A DNA stretch of 64,000 nucleotides from Atherinomorus stipes (GCA_023101725.1 JALJCO010008684.1:572501-636500); one strand, 5' to 3'. Numbered from the stretch's first letter, positions 1 through 12,672 are shown. Notes: generated by a model from the letters alone, not told the origin. Translations and numbers: made by a program.

Positions 1-800
1 AAACTCAAGTGAAAAATCAAGGAGAAAGCCAACGTTCAAAACTGACGTGAGAAACAGAGCACATTCACAGCAAGACAAACGGCAACGTTTATCACAGTAG
101 CTGGTAAATGACTTCACTTGTTTACTCTCAATATGTGAAATGAGAAGCTGCAGTATTGGTTTGAGGTTGAAGCCTCACTTTCAGCCTACACAATTTCCCA
201 GCAGGTAATTTAAATGAAAGACGGTAGCTATGTTTATCTTTCAGTGCAGAGACGGAGCAGATAATGTCAAATAATTTTACTGTTTCAGAAAGCAAAAGAT
301 CAAATGAAAGTCTTCAGTTGTGATAGTAAGAATTTCAAACCCAATCAATTTGATTTCAAGGAACTGTTATCGCTAGCGATCTTTATACATATTTTTAGCC
401 TACAGTATACACACACTCATATAATAATAATGTAGATAACACGCATATAATCATTTCAAGAACCTGTCTCACAATAATAACACATCTAACAACATTTTGA
501 TGGTTAGTAGGCTTACTTACACCATCTTCAAATTCAGAGTTCATTTTGAGCTCATATTCAAACCTGTAAAGTTTTATGATTATCTCATGATAAAACTAGA
601 AACAGATAATCAGGCTCATTGATAATGTTACTACTTATTTCTTTTTAAATGACTTTCAGCATAAGTTTTCTGTTTTGTTCTGGTCTTTTTATGGTGTGAA
701 TATCTTTGTAAGAATGTCTTTATGTGTTTTTTTTTACTCATTGCTGGGAATATCTTTTTTTAAGAATGTTTTCTGGTATAAAACAACATTCTTAAATGTT
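1..800. other. No gene seen; AT-rich DNA
   Basis: Short open frames only, no splice-linked coding signal and no recognisable repeat boundary. Confidence 0.5.
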
Positions 801-1140
801 GGGGCGACAGTGGCTCAGGTGGTAGAACAGGTCGGCCAATGATTGGAGGATCGGCAGCTCGAATCCCGATCCCCCAGCCATATGTCGTTGTGTCCTTGGG
901 CAAGACACTTAACCCCCCTTGCCTTGTATAAATGTGTGTGAATGTTACGGTGGTGATTGGAGGGACCACAGAAGCAAAATGGCAGCCACGCTTCGGTCAG
1001 TCTGCCCGACGGCAGCTGTGGCTAAATACGTAGCTTACCATCACCACGTATATATGAGGAGTGAATGAATAATGAAGCTACTATGAGCGCTTTGAGTTCC
1101 TTGAAAGGAAAAAAGCGCAACATATATCTTATCCATTATT
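801..1140 (+). mobile_element. tRNA-derived SINE
   Basis: The head contains a pol III A-box-like TGGCTCAGGTGGTAGA and, about 35 bases on, a B-box-like CTCGAATCCCG. It then reads TGTCCTTGGGCAAGACACTTAACC, which is typical of fish tRNA-derived SINEs. The tail is an ATT microsatellite near 1130-1145. The copy is diverged. Confidence 0.75.
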
Positions 1141-2046
1141 ATTATTATAATGGAGCCATATCAAAGACCAGTTTCAGTTTTAACCACACTTGTGGCAGAT
1201 TTTTTAAATTCATTTATTTATTTATTCTAGATAGATAAATCTATTTTAAGGCAACATTAACTGTCTTTCCAAACTTCAACACACAGTTTTTAATCGGTTA
1301 ACCAAACTAAACAGCCAAAGTAATGGGAAGAAACAAGTAGGGTGCTCAGACACAGCAGCACACAAGCAGACAAAAGTCCCAAAAGCAAGACTTGGACATG
1401 CAGAGGGTTAAACTCTGGTTGTTGGTGAGTGAGGGAGGCTACACTGGAAAGGAGCATGAGCTCAGGAATGAGCAACAGTCAACACATACAACTTCCTGAC
1501 TTCCTCTTCTAAGTTCTAAGCCTGTTAACAGGTCATTCATCTGATTCAGGAGTGTGAAAGTAGAGAACAGTGTTTCTTAAAGACACACAACGTAACTTTT
1601 AGACCTTAAAAATCTACATTTCTGACTTGTTTTGATGGCACACCAACATTCATTATGCGCATTTTTGAGCCGTCACTGCCCAGAGGCGTCCAAGGGCTCA
1701 GAAACAGCAGAATGTAAGATTCCCATCCGGGATGCGACTGTGACGTTGCAGCTGAGTATTGGTTGCAGCACCGCGTCACTCACTACCAAACCGATGTGAA
1801 CACCGCGGGTGTTTTGAACGCACATCATGTAAGACTCAGTGAAGAGACGCAAGGAAACATTACCGGAGGAAGAGAGGAAAAGAAAGAGAGGAAGGGACAG
1901 AACAAGAGTCAAGATAAGACTGTCTTTTACTGGCTGGTGTGAGCTCACGATGTAAGATGGATGCTAGTTTAGCCGCTGATAGGGGGGCGCGTCACTGAGA
2001 AAACTGCTAAACAACTGAAACAGCTGTTTCGTTGTGTGTCTTTAAC
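1141..2046. other. No gene seen
   Basis: Open frames on the - strand (1290-1475, 1673-1948) have no recognisable family and no splice context. Treated as non-coding. Confidence 0.5.
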
Positions 2047-2225
2047 TCTGGTCTTCAGGACCTACTGTCCTGCTTGTCTTGGAGGCAACTCTACTGTCAC
2101 ACATCTGAATCAAATGAGGGGCTTGTTAACAGTCTGCAAAGAACTTGAGGAAGTTCACTAATCTGAATCAGGTATGCTGGAGTAGGATCACTTCGAATAC
2201 ATGCAGTGGGTCCTGAAGACCAGAA
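2047..2225. mobile_element. Short inverted-repeat element (MITE)
   Basis: CTGGTCTTCAGGACC at the left end is mirrored by GGTCCTGAAGACCAG at 2209-2223, followed by TTGAAAAACACTG. The interior holds no coding sequence. This is the layout of a common fish non-autonomous DNA element. Confidence 0.6.
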
Positions 2226-2636
2226 TTGAAAAACACTGCTCTAAAGGTTTCAGTATTGCAGTTTTTGAGGACTGGATGTCTGCACCCCTGCGTATAAGGA
2301 AACAAAAAGCTGGAACGATTGACGCAGAGGTAAGAACAACTGAAACTGGATGACGGCAAGTGTGCAAAGTCATGGAAAGCAGAGCAGTAACCAACTAAAC
2401 TAAAAACAGGTGTGGATATAAACAGAAACATAAAATCAGAAAAGCTTAAAAAAAAAAAAAAAAAAAAAAAAGGCATGACATCCAAAGGAACTTCTGCACT
2501 GAAAATAATTATTCTTTGGATCAACTATAAAAAAAAAATTGCTGCAATTTGTTACATCTAAATTTGTTAGTTTTTCTCAAACTAAATGTACGATGTGGTT
2601 GAAACCATAAATTTTGATTTACTGGAAATCTATCTT

Positions 2637-3050
2637 TTAAGTTTAAGTTTAAGTTTATTTGTTTATATAGCCCTTTACAGTACCCATTGGACACACAAAG
2701 TGCTTCACAGCAGGGCAACAGAAAAAGAGACAATGCAAAACATCATAAAAATGCAAAGTTAAATACTGGGAAAAATTAAGAACAAAGAAGATCAAGAGCT
2801 ATGAAAACAACCAACAGAGAATCAGAACAGGCTACTCGGGGGAGCGCAGGGTGTACCTAAAAGAGAGTAAAATCTTTAGTAAATAAACTAGTTAGAATTA
2901 AAATTATTAAAAGCTAGACGAAAAAAATAGGTCTTTAGCCTCGATTTAAAAGATCCCAGCTCAGTCGTGAGACGAATGTCGGGAGGCAGCGAGTTCCATA
3001 ATCTCGGGCCAGCAGCCAAGAACGAGCGGTCGCCCCACTGTTTTATGTTA
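2637..3050 (-). mobile_element. 5'-truncated L2/CR1-type LINE tail
   Basis: On the - strand the sequence encodes WGDRSFLAAGPRLWNSLPPDI and FKSRLKTYFFRLAFN, the C-terminal signature of the reverse-transcriptase ORF of fish L2-type LINEs. It is followed by a short 3' UTR and a (TTTAAG)n-like tail at 2637-2660. Only the last 70 or so residues remain. Confidence 0.75.
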
Positions 3051-4095
3051 AAACAAAGAAAGAAATTGCTTTGATACAAAGTAAAAATATGATTTATAAC
3101 AAAGACGGTAAGCATTTTATTTTTTTAACTTTGTTACAACTTAATTTTTCATTTTGGAATTGCTGTAATTCTGTTAGATGCATTTTTATAGATTTTTCTC
3201 AAGTTAAATTTCTGATTTAGGACAAAGCTAAATGTTAAAGGGACTAGAGGCAGGAATTTAAAAACAAACAAACATGCATGTCCATTTTTTTCATACTAAT
3301 GGGTGATGAAGCGCTAAACACCAAAAATAACGTTTCCACCCATGTTTCTCTCCGTTGCCTTGAACAGGCTGTGTGCTGCAAAATGCACTGCGATTCAGCG
3401 TCCGAATTTCCCGCGCTGCCCTGTGGACGTGATGTCAAATGACGCTACATCCGCAGTTTTGATACAGGAAGAAGACGGTCGTGGTAAATTCAAACACTGT
3501 AAGCGAAAGTTATGGATTCTTTTGCCGTTAAAAAAAGAACCAGAACAACTGAAAGAAAATAAAAAAGGTAAAAAAAAAAAAAAAAAGGGAAAAAAAAATA
3601 ATATCGCGAGAGTATCCACGCCCCCAAGGAGGGCGGCGTGGGGGGGGGCAGCTGCCGGAGGCGCCGGGGGCGGCGGCAGGAATTTTTTTTTTATATTCTT
3701 CCCACATCATTTTAAATAAAATATACTCACAAAATTTGTACCAGGCGGAAACCGTAAAAAAGGGGGACGAACCTTCTGCTCACGTGACCCATTGGTTTCT
3801 GACGAGCTAAAAATCATCATCAGGTTAAATTTCTCAACACAGCCCCAAAGCCTGAAGTGCATAAGCCTCTGGCTTGACTGAAATGCCCCTGGCGTGATGG
3901 AAGTGACAGAATCTTTACCGGAAGTTGGCCTTTTAAAAAAAAATAAATAAATAATAACACTAGGCCTACTTCCCATTATGATGAATCGCATAAAAAAAAC
4001 TGACGAGAGCAATTTCAGCGTGGTCTTTAAGCTACCATTACCTCAAACATCTTAATATTTCCTGTGTTCCTGTAGCCTGTTTACAAAGATGGATA
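3051..4095. other. No gene seen; poly-A and GC-rich patch
   Basis: Contains A-rich runs at 3570-3600 and a short GC-rich patch (3615-3675). Open frames here are driven by these low-complexity tracts. Confidence 0.5.
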
Positions 4096-5010
4096 TATCC
4101 ACGAACGTTCCGCGAACATTTCCCGAACATTGCTATAAGGCCACGGGAACGTTCGCCACGAATAGCAGCCAACATTCTCTGAATGTCGACATGAAAAGTT
4201 TTCTACAGGTGGAACCTTTAGAAAACTTTCCATGACGACGTTCGGAGAACATTAGCTACTCAATGCACCGTGAGGGGAATGTTTGCGGAACATTGTCCAA
4301 ACATCCAGGCAACGTTTGCTGAAGGTCACGCTGCAACCTCCCAGCAACTGTAAGGAACATTTGCAGAATGTTCTCTGGATGTCCCCTAAAGTAAATATAA
4401 AGCCCCGTTTCCACCAGCGGGTCTGGGTCGGGTCGGTCCAGATCGGTCCAGATCAGTCCACGTTTTTTTACATCTCCACAGGTAAAACCTGGGACGGGTA
4501 CCTTTGTGTCCAACCCGACCTGGCCTACTTTTTCGGTACCCTTCGGTAGGGGTCTAACCGATCCGGACCAAAGAGGTGGAGCTAACACACAGAAATCTGT
4601 GGATACGCTGAAAAATCTGTCACTTCCCAGATGACCCGACGTAAATACAAAGCAGGGGTGACTCCTTTGTTTCTGTCACATGTGGTATGGCGTTTTGGTT
4701 AAAAGGCGTTGCATGACGATGATGTCACATGATCATGTAGCAGCGCTCTCCGGTTAACACTCCACCTCCAGGGTGAGGGTACAGTTTGCTGTGGGGACAC
4801 AATGTGAAATCAACACATCCGTACCAAAACCCACCCGATCCGGCCTGGCCCGACCCGACCCAGACCCGTGTGTGGAAACGGGGCTTAAGGTAACCTTTAG
4901 GGGAGGTTTAGGTAACATTCGCGGAACGTTCCTTCCAGGTCGCAGCTGTGCAACCATTAGGGGACCTTCAGGCAACATTCGTCACTGTTTGTTGGGACTG
5001 ACCAAACAGT
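4096..5010. mobile_element. Repeat rich in GAACGTTC/GAACATT motifs, split by an inserted MITE
   Basis: GAACGTTCC, CGAACATT and related words recur on both flanks (4100-4395 and 4890-5000), suggesting one degenerate repeat. It is interrupted at 4399-4886 by an element with ends AAGCCCCGTTTCCAC and GTGGAAACGGGGCTT, each followed inward by GGGTCTGGGTCGGGTC or its complement. Such ends are typical of hAT-like MITEs in fish. Confidence 0.6.
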
Positions 5011-5607
5011 CACAAAAGGACCTCCATGCCCATGTATATCATTTCTATATATATAAAGAATTAATAATAACAAACAATGAAAGAACCAACTGTTTGGTCT
5101 ACTTCTGTCATGCCTGGGGCATTTCCGTCCAGCCAGAGGCTTCTGACATGTCAGGGGCTTCTGCTCCGGGGCTGCAGCTGGATGGTACTCAAATTTCTGC
5201 TGAATTTGTCATTTCCCATGAGCCTTTGAGGTCTGGATATGTTGAGTTTTGAAAAGAGCTCCACCCCCTTTGTTGTTCATGCACTTTGAAGCTGAAACAA
5301 CTTCATAAATTTACTGTGAGTGAAAGTAAAAACTTATTTCAGTGTGATTTTTAAGTTGATTTAACTAAACAACGTATGATTCCATCACCAAATCAAAATA
5401 ATTAAGTTAGATCAATGTAAAAAAAAAAAGTCTTTCATCTCAACTACAGCCCAGATGCTCTTTTTTTACAGTGTAGCTTCCTTATTCAAATAAGATGAAG
5501 TCCACAGTTTTACTTGAAAATGGTATATCTATAAATTGAAAATATTAGGCTTTGCTTTACTTGTGAAGTAAATTTGGGCTATCAACATCAAAACATATTA
5601 TAATACA

Positions 5608-5829
5608 AAGTTGCCCAATTCCAGTCCTCAAGAGCTACTATCCTGCACATTTTGATTGCATACGTTCTCCAACACACCAGAGTCAAATGAATGGCTCGTT
5701 CCCAAACCTCCACAGAGCTGCATGACATGCATGAGGTAATTAGCCATTTGTTTCAGGTGTGTGGAAGAGGGTTTGTTCTAAACATGGCAGGATAGTAGCT
5801 CTCGGGGACCGGAGCTGGGCAACCCCCGT
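5608..5829. mobile_element. hAT-like MITE with target-site duplication
   Basis: The termini GTTGCCCAATTCCAGTCCTC and GGGACCGGAGCTGGGCAAC are inverted repeats, each followed inward by AGAGCTACTATCCTGC. Flanks share TATAATACA (5599-5607 and 5830-5838), consistent with an 8-bp hAT-type duplication plus one chance base. Confidence 0.75.
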
Positions 5830-5880
5830 TATAATACATCAATTCCCCAGCAGAGAAAAATTAATCTTATATCTGTAACT

Positions 5881-7722
5881 TTGCCGTGGCCAAAAGTTTT
5901 GAAAATGACACAAACATAAATTTTCACATAGTCTGGTGCTTCAGTTTTTATGATGGCAACATGTACTCCAGACTGTAATGAGGAGTGATCGAATGAATTG
6001 TAAATAATGCAAAGTCCTGTTGGCAGTTAAATGGAGTTAATCCCCTAACTCTAACATCGTTTCAGTGGTTTTCCCATCAACAAAAGTGTGAGTGTTGATG
6101 AGGACAAGGCTGTAGATCAACCTGCCATTCTGATTGAGTTAGAATAACACTGAGTGCTGTAGTAGGATGATGGTGCTTGACATCATAGTAAGGCAAAGAC
6201 TTTTGGAGGGAGGTCTTCTGTCAAGAAAGGAAGCAAAGAAGCCACTTTCAACTTGTCACATACTCCGCGAGAAGCAAGAACTTTCTTCTTGTTCTCGAGG
6301 CCATGAGAGCAAAATGATGTCATTTTGTTCTCACAGGCATGATTGAGGACAACTTGCGGCTTGTTCTCAACCTCTCGGCTGAGAAGAACTTTCTTTTTGT
6401 AGGGCTTCTATAAGTATTGTGAGATTGGTCGGATATTCGAGGCGGTCGGGGTTAAAGCAGCATGTATTGACCAAAGACTTAAAAAAATGGACGTATATTC
6501 GGTTACATCTCCAAACCTGAAAGGGAAGCCAGTTGGCCGTTTCCCACTGTCCCCATTTCCCATCTTGCCATGTCACGTGTGTCATCACTCCTGGAAAATA
6601 TAAAAATGGGCATAGAAAGAGCTGCTCCGAGCCCTTTGACTGCCAATGATTGACAGCCAAGCTAAATGCTAACCGAACTAATCTGAAGTAAACATGAACA
6701 AAAGAAGCTAAAAGATCTAAAGGTAAGGGTCAGACTTGCTACAAACTGCTGTTGTGCAACTCTGTTACAGGCTGAGGCCTCTACAGAGGCAAGGACAGAG
6801 CTAACTATTAGCCTCTCGTGGCTAAAACTGGCACCCGGTCTGTCAATCAAAAGGACACGCCTCTATGTATAATTTAAAGATTAAATAGAATCTTAATGGA
6901 TGAGGTATAAAAAAAAAATGTACTCTGTCACAATTAATGTGAAGGTAAACTTGACCTATTAAACCTAAAATAATTTTTGAACCAAGCTGTAAACAAATTT
7001 ATTTCTGCTGTGAAGTTAGTCTTTTTAACATGGGAGTCTATGGGGATTTGCTCTGTTTTGGAGCCAGCCCCTAGTGAATGAAGAGTGAACTACAATTTGT
7101 AAGGTTACATCAAGGACTTCACTTTTCTCCAGCAGAGTTTGCCCTTTTGAACTGTATGTACTTGACAAAAATGAACTTTTTTTTCTTGTTCTTGCAGCCT
7201 TGAGGGCAAGAAAAAGTTCTCACTTCTTATGGAGTATGGAACAAGCTTTTCTCCCAGGAGACCATCAGGGACAGACTTGTATTCTGCAAAATGGATTGGA
7301 CCATTGAGGACTGGGATAAAGTCATTTCCTCTGATGAATCCCCTCTCTGATTGTTTGGGGCATCTGGAAAAAAGCTTGTTTGGAAAAGAAAAGGTCTACC
7401 ATCAGTCCTGCATGCCAAGCGTGCCAGAACCATTCATGTTTGTTTCTCACTCACAATTTTGCTCAAGAACACAGCCATGATAAAAGATTGGTACCAGAAC
7501 ATCCTTCGAGGACAACTTCTCCCAACCATCACAGAACAGTTTGGTGAAAAACTCTGCCTTTTCCAGCACGATGGAGCACCTTGCCTAAATAAGTCTCTCA
7601 TACATGCAAAATGTCTGTGATTATATTTCAGGATATCATTATCACATCTGACAGGAAGATCTGAAAACACTGAAGCAGCAGACTTTGTGAAAATTAATGT
7701 TTGTCATTCTCAAAAGCTGTAC
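5881..7722 (+). mobile_element. Degenerate Tc1-like transposon, internally deleted and interrupted
   Basis: The left end has GTGGCCAAAAGTTTTGAAAATG and the right end has TGTCATTCTCAAAAGCTGTA, the inverted termini of a common fish Tc1 family. Between 7237 and 7600, in shifting frames, lie pieces of the DDE transposase: ISSDESPL-like sequence, FGASGKKLVWKRKG, and LFQHDGAPC. The frame is broken by stops and frameshifts. Sequence corresponding to the third catalytic residue and C-terminus is missing after about 7590. A second transposon (6263-7234) splits the gene. Confidence 0.8.
6263..7234. mobile_element. DNA transposon inserted in the Tc1-like gene
   Basis: The left end CTCCGCGAGAAGCAAGAAC and the complement of the right end, CTCCATAAGAAGTGAGAAC, match base for base apart from transitions. 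The match continues inward for about 50 bases (TTTYTTCTTG, CTCRAGGC). The element is flanked by TA on both sides. The interior has no intact transposase and no recognised family. Confidence 0.7.
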
Positions 7723-10020
7723 AATGTAAGCATACAGATCATTTCAAAACAATACAAGATACTAAACCATGAAAAAAAGACTGCTGGTCGGCAGTCTTGT
7801 GGACTTAACAGTATGTGTAATAAAAATATAAACTCAACCCAGAGAGCACAAATCAATATATTATTTTTTATGACACTCATAAAATGTTACCATCTTATGT
7901 CTTTTCAGCTCATGTGAATGTGCATGTCATGTGTCTTCTCAACCTGTAAACAAGCCTGCATTTGAGGTTGGTGGGGTTGTGGTGAAGTATAATCTAAAAC
8001 CTTTCACTTTGCTTTGAACAACTTGTTTCATGTCACTTACATCTCTTAAATGCATTCAGTTTTAGAGTTTTTTTTTCACTCAGTGGTTACCTAGTTAGGA
8101 TGATCATGACTAGGAATAGACAACAGAACAACTTGGTTTTGTGTAGGAAAAGAACACGGTTTCCAGTGTAATTTTAACAAAGTGTCATCCAACGCATGAG
8201 AGACTGAGAAACATTCATAGTTACACGTATGCATGGTTTCCATACATGTAAAATGGTAAGAGGATTGCAGACAAACAAAACAGTGACGTTCCTTTGTGGT
8301 TGTGTCCGCCACAGTAGGTGCTCTTTACACTACATTTTCCCATGATGTCTGACAAATGTGAACATCATAAGACTCTCATGATGAAAGCAACACCAGCCAG
8401 ACAACATAGCCTAGATATCCCAGTCTGACACGTCACTTTCAATGTTTAAATATGTCAAGTCTCTGTTTTTTTTTTGTTTTGTCTGCATGTGTTTACTGCA
8501 TCCCTGTCAGCAACTCAGATTTTCTACATTATGAGAAATCAAGAGACTCTGAGTGGATACAAGGAAAGGACAGTGTTTATAAAAATGTGGTTATGGGTGA
8601 GATCAATGGTGTAAATCTGATTGAAACTGAGTGGGCACCCGAGGCGGGTTCGCATGTTCACACTGTCGCTGATGATCTCCGAGACTCAGCACTTCTAGAC
8701 TCCATTACTTCCTGGAAATAAGCACAGAGGTATGCAGAGAAGTCGATGCCATCATTAACATTAAAGTCAGAGTTTTGTGTGAATGATATATGAGCACACT
8801 GAAGTTGGATTACGGTAAAATCTTTTAATATTTCAACATTTAACACAGAAGCTCTTCAAACTCGGTTTCCCACCCACTGATTCATTCATTAATACGGTAC
8901 GTTCTTTACACTGCATTCATCACAGTGGTGGTGTGGATGCTGATAACATCTGTACATTACAGACTGCTGAGACCCACGCTGCCCTACTTTATAGTTTTAC
9001 CATAAAGGCACAAAACTGGCTAAATATAATTTGGAATTTGATGAGAGGGATTCTCATAGTCCAGGCTAACTTCATATGTTGACTACTCATTCCAAGCCAC
9101 ATGTCTGGATCTTCACTTAGCCTCATTATTTACTGTTTCACAACCATACAGAGATGACACCAGCAAAGCCCACTTCTATTTTATTTACCAGAAGTGGTTC
9201 ACCAGTTTGGGTTTTCACACACACCGACAGAAACTTTCCTGTCAAAGGTTATTCTCTTACTAAGAAAACCGAGCAAGTGACTGCAAATGCAGCCAGAGGC
9301 TTTTTAACATGCATGCCTCCCTTGAAAGCCAAAAGCGGGCTGTCTAATAATTCAGGCCAGCCTGTAAATAAAAATCAAGTTGTGAAGGAAGAATTTTCAG
9401 TCCTTGAATGAGCAGATATGACAGCCTGTTTGTTCCATCATTTACTGTATCTGCTGTTTTCAAGTTTTTCGACTGACGTGTGTGTGTGTGAATTTCCTGA
9501 TAAATTAGTCACCATTTCACAGCCTGCTGACCTTTCAGCGAAATACGCGTGTAAAAGTATTTTGAGTGTGTCTGTCACATTGCAAAGAGCAAAAGGTACC
9601 TGTTATGGAACTACATACATTAAAAACCCATTTTGATAGGAAAGATTGAACACGGTGTCCCATGAAAACAAAGATGAGGTCTTAAACATGCACGCAACGC
9701 ATGTGTGCAGTACATTTGAAAAATAAGTAATGAAAAAGATGAATTCAGTATTATTATTGCATGTTGGTTTTCCTCCTGATGCAGAGCTCAGTGTCTAGTC
9801 ATCAACATCATTCATGGTATTCGGAAGAGAGTCGTTTTCCCAGCTGCAGGTCTTTCCAAGAACAACTCATCACTGTTATTGCAAATTCAGTGTAAGCGTT
9901 CACATCCAGAAGTTCTTTTTAATCGCAGATAAACAAAAGAAGCAGCACTGTTCTTTTCCAGGCTCACACACATTAGATTAAAAGTTTCAAAACATGGCAA
10001 GAGAAGGAAGAAACTTAAGG
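7723..10020. other. No supported gene
   Basis: An 89-codon frame at 8452-8721 (+) starts with a hydrophobic, signal-peptide-like stretch but matches no family I recognise. Other frames are short. No repeat boundary is clear. Confidence 0.5.
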
Positions 10021-10034
10021 TGGAAACCTACATG

Positions 10035-10110
10035 GGGAAGAAGTGGTAGCCTCGTGGTTCCAGAGGTGGACTAGAGGACTTGGGTTCAATTACTCGGTCT
10101 ACCAAAGGTC
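10035..10110 (+). mobile_element. Possible tRNA-derived SINE head
   Basis: AGTGGTAGCCTCGTGGTT followed by GGGTTCAATTACTCG resembles the A and B boxes of a tRNA-derived SINE. The downstream body is not recognised. Confidence 0.35.
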
Positions 10111-10650
10111 CCCTTTGCCCAGGGATCCACACAGTTTTTTCAATTACTTTATAACTTCTCTCTCTTTTTTTTTTTCTCTTTTGTTTTAAGCTGCATTCTT
10201 GAATTTTGGTCGATTTTCCCAATGACACACCCCCTAGCAATGAATTATTCAGTATCCATCTTGCATCCTGTCTCTTCTCTAAGTTCTCTCCAGCAATAAA
10301 GTCAGTCTGATGCTGGCTCCTGTCTCATCTCTGGCTCTGTCCATTTTTTCTTTTTTCGTCCAATAGTGTCCTCCTGCGTTTTTCTTTGATGAATCAACCA
10401 TGTTGCACATTAAAAACGGCCACTGTGTTGATATCCAACTGCAAGTTGCAAGTATATCCAGCTGCAGATGGCAACCCAGAGGTGTGTCGCGAAGTGGGCA
10501 TGTTGTGTGTATTGGGCGAGTCGTGGTTAGGGTTGGGGTGTGGTGGGCGTGTTGTGTAGTGACGTCAGTACATGACACGCCCACTTCACAACATGTCCCT
10601 GGCTTCCGAGCTGCAGCTAGGTGCCACTCCTGGCATGTGGCGCGACACTG

Positions 10651-10862
10651 TACAGCAGGGTTACTCAATTCTACGAGTCCTACGAAGGCCGCAATCCAGC
10701 AGGTTTTCCATGTCTCCGTGCTCCAACACAAGTTAACAAGTCATTGTGCAGAGCTTGATTGGCTATTTGATCTATTTCATTTGAGTCATGTGTGTTGGAG
10801 CTGGGAAAGACGGAAAACCTGCTAGATTACGGCCTTTGACTGAATTGAGTAATCCTGCTGTA
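10651..10862. mobile_element. MITE with about 60-bp terminal inverted repeats
   Basis: ACAGCAGGGTTACTCAATTC at the left pairs with GAATTGAGTAATCCTGCTGT at the right. The inner parts AATCCAGCAGGTTTTCC and GGAAAACCTGCTAGATT also pair. A partial relative lies at 33462-33605. Confidence 0.7.
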
Positions 10863-11813
10863 AAGCAAAATGCTGCTTTAAATTGACGTGTTCTGGGAAA
10901 AAAAAAGTTGTGTTTGTGCAGTTTCTCAGCCTCTAGACATTTCTTGGTAACGACAGCTCCAGAAATGTACAAAATAAATGTCACTGTGCCATTGAAATGG
11001 TTCAAAAACACATATTTTCAAGGTGCTAGTGCTATAAATGATAAGCATTTAGAAGAAAAATGTTTTGATGTAGTTACATATCTTGTGCCAAGAACTGTGA
11101 AATTGTGCAAAAACCAATTGCACAATTGGTGCTTAGTAGCACTAAGCAATTTTCTGACCTCAGAAATTAGCGTTTCTGTTTCATTTTCACAGTGATTTTT
11201 TAAAAATTTATTGTACCATGCAAAGCGCTGAAGCTGTGAAAACACATTTGACAAATTTTATTTGTTGCATCATGTAATAGATTTTTAAAAATTAACTGAC
11301 ATCACATGCCACCAACTAATGTCATCCCACTAACAGCAGATTTTAGCACCATGGTTGATGACTCAAAGAAAAGCATGAGGAATTTTTTTTAAACTTGTCC
11401 TGTGCAGTATCGTTGCAGCAGAATGATGATCTGGCAATGGCATGCTGTGTCGAACAGATTTGCTTTCCCAAGGAGAGCTTTGTAAATATTAGGCTATTCC
11501 TGATAACGTGAATATTATTAGTTTATTCTATTTTATTTAATGCTTGTTTATGATTGAATTTTACATAATATTACTGGACCTGCCCAGAGGAAAGAGAGGG
11601 TTAAGAAAAGAAAGCATAAGGAGTGACCAAAATTTTGAAAAAGAGTTGAATGACGTGGGGGGGGGGGGGTCAAAGATGTCCCAAAACAGAAACACATCAG
11701 AGAGCATCCACGGTCCCAGCCGAAAGACAAAACTGACTATGTTTTGGAGCACCTACAGGAGAAAAAGAAGCTGAGAACGACCTAAGTCATAACAGCTACC
11801 AGAGTATGAAAAG

Positions 11814-11842
11814 ACCCCCCCCCCACACACACACACACACAC
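11814..11842. repeat. C-run and CA microsatellite
   Basis: A run of C followed by about nine CA units. A G-run of about 11 lies nearby at 11659. Confidence 0.85.
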
Positions 11843-11881
11843 TCACACACAAAATGGAACTCACGTTAATGGCTGAACAAG

Positions 11882-11945
11882 TAATAATACATTTTATTTC
11901 TGGGCGCCTTTCATGACACTCAAGGTCACCTTACAACAAAAAGTA
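11882..11945 (-). mobile_element. LINE 3' tail fragment
   Basis: ATTTTATTTCTGGGCGCCTTTCATGACACTCAAGGTCACCTTACA is the complement of the conserved 3' end of fish L2/RTE-type LINEs. Only about 60 bases remain. Confidence 0.45.
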
Positions 11946-12239
11946 CACACATGCACACAAGTTCTACATTATTGGTAGTATATTTCAGGTTATTGTATAG
12001 TTACAGGTATTAGATATGGCTTATGCTGATGAATACTTACTCTTTTTTTAAAAAGTGTTGTACATGTCATTGTGGAGAGCGATTACAGAGATCAACCTTT
12101 CAACCCCAAAACAACAAACTGCTGTCAGTCACATCAGATTTGGTTTGTTCTTTTATCCTGCTGACATTTGTTGATGCAACACATAACTGTGAACAAAAGG
12201 CAAGTAGTTATGAAGTACCACTGTTGTCATGGGTCTGAA

Positions 12240-12672
12240 ACCCCCTGGCAACCCCCCACCCCTGCAGGGCTATTCCTGCACTCGGGTCCTCCAGGCCACT
12301 ACTTGCAGGTTTTAGATGCTACCCTGCTCCAACACACCTAATTAAAATTCGATACACTACTCACAAAAAGTTAGGGATATTTGGGTTTTTGTATGATGTC
12401 AGAATAAACCTAAAATCCACTGCAGCCTTTTCAGGTGAACTGAATTAGAGTTTCTCTAAACTTTTCAATGCACATGTACACTGTTCAGTGGTTAAATATC
12501 TATTGCACATCATGCTGTTCTCCAAAAAACGAAAGTTGAATATCCCTAACTTGTGGTGAGTTAGTGTATATCTAACAGTTTGCTTTTGAACAATGATTTA
12601 TTTAGTTGAAGCTGGTGTGTTGGAGTTGGACAACAGTCCTCGAGGACCGAAGGTGGCCATCGCTGGCCTACA
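12240..12672. mobile_element. MITE (hAT-like ends) split by a second MITE
   Basis: Left-arm words CTCGGGTCCTCCAGG and CTCCAACACACC are mirrored on the right by GTGTGTTGGAG and CCTCGAGGACCGAA, a common fish repeat. The middle is occupied by another element (12355-12566). Confidence 0.6.
12355..12566. mobile_element. Tc1/mariner-type MITE, nested, TA-flanked
   Basis: CACTACTCACAAAAAGTTAG at the left pairs with the complement of the right end, CACTAACTCACCACAAGTTAG. Both continue into GGGATATT. TA precedes and follows the element. At 212 bp it is too short to encode a transposase. Confidence 0.75.

Noticed and set aside
3342..3719. 125-codon frame on the + strand
   Set aside because: Its length comes from a lysine-coding A-run and a G-rich patch; there is no family match and no splice context.
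4256..5252. Frames of 88-159 codons
   Set aside because: They lie inside GAACGTTC-type repeat and an inserted MITE; the residues reflect repeated words such as DPDP.
10279..10825. Frames of 141-150 codons on both strands
   Set aside because: They overlap each other antiparallel, run into a MITE, and show no recognisable domain.
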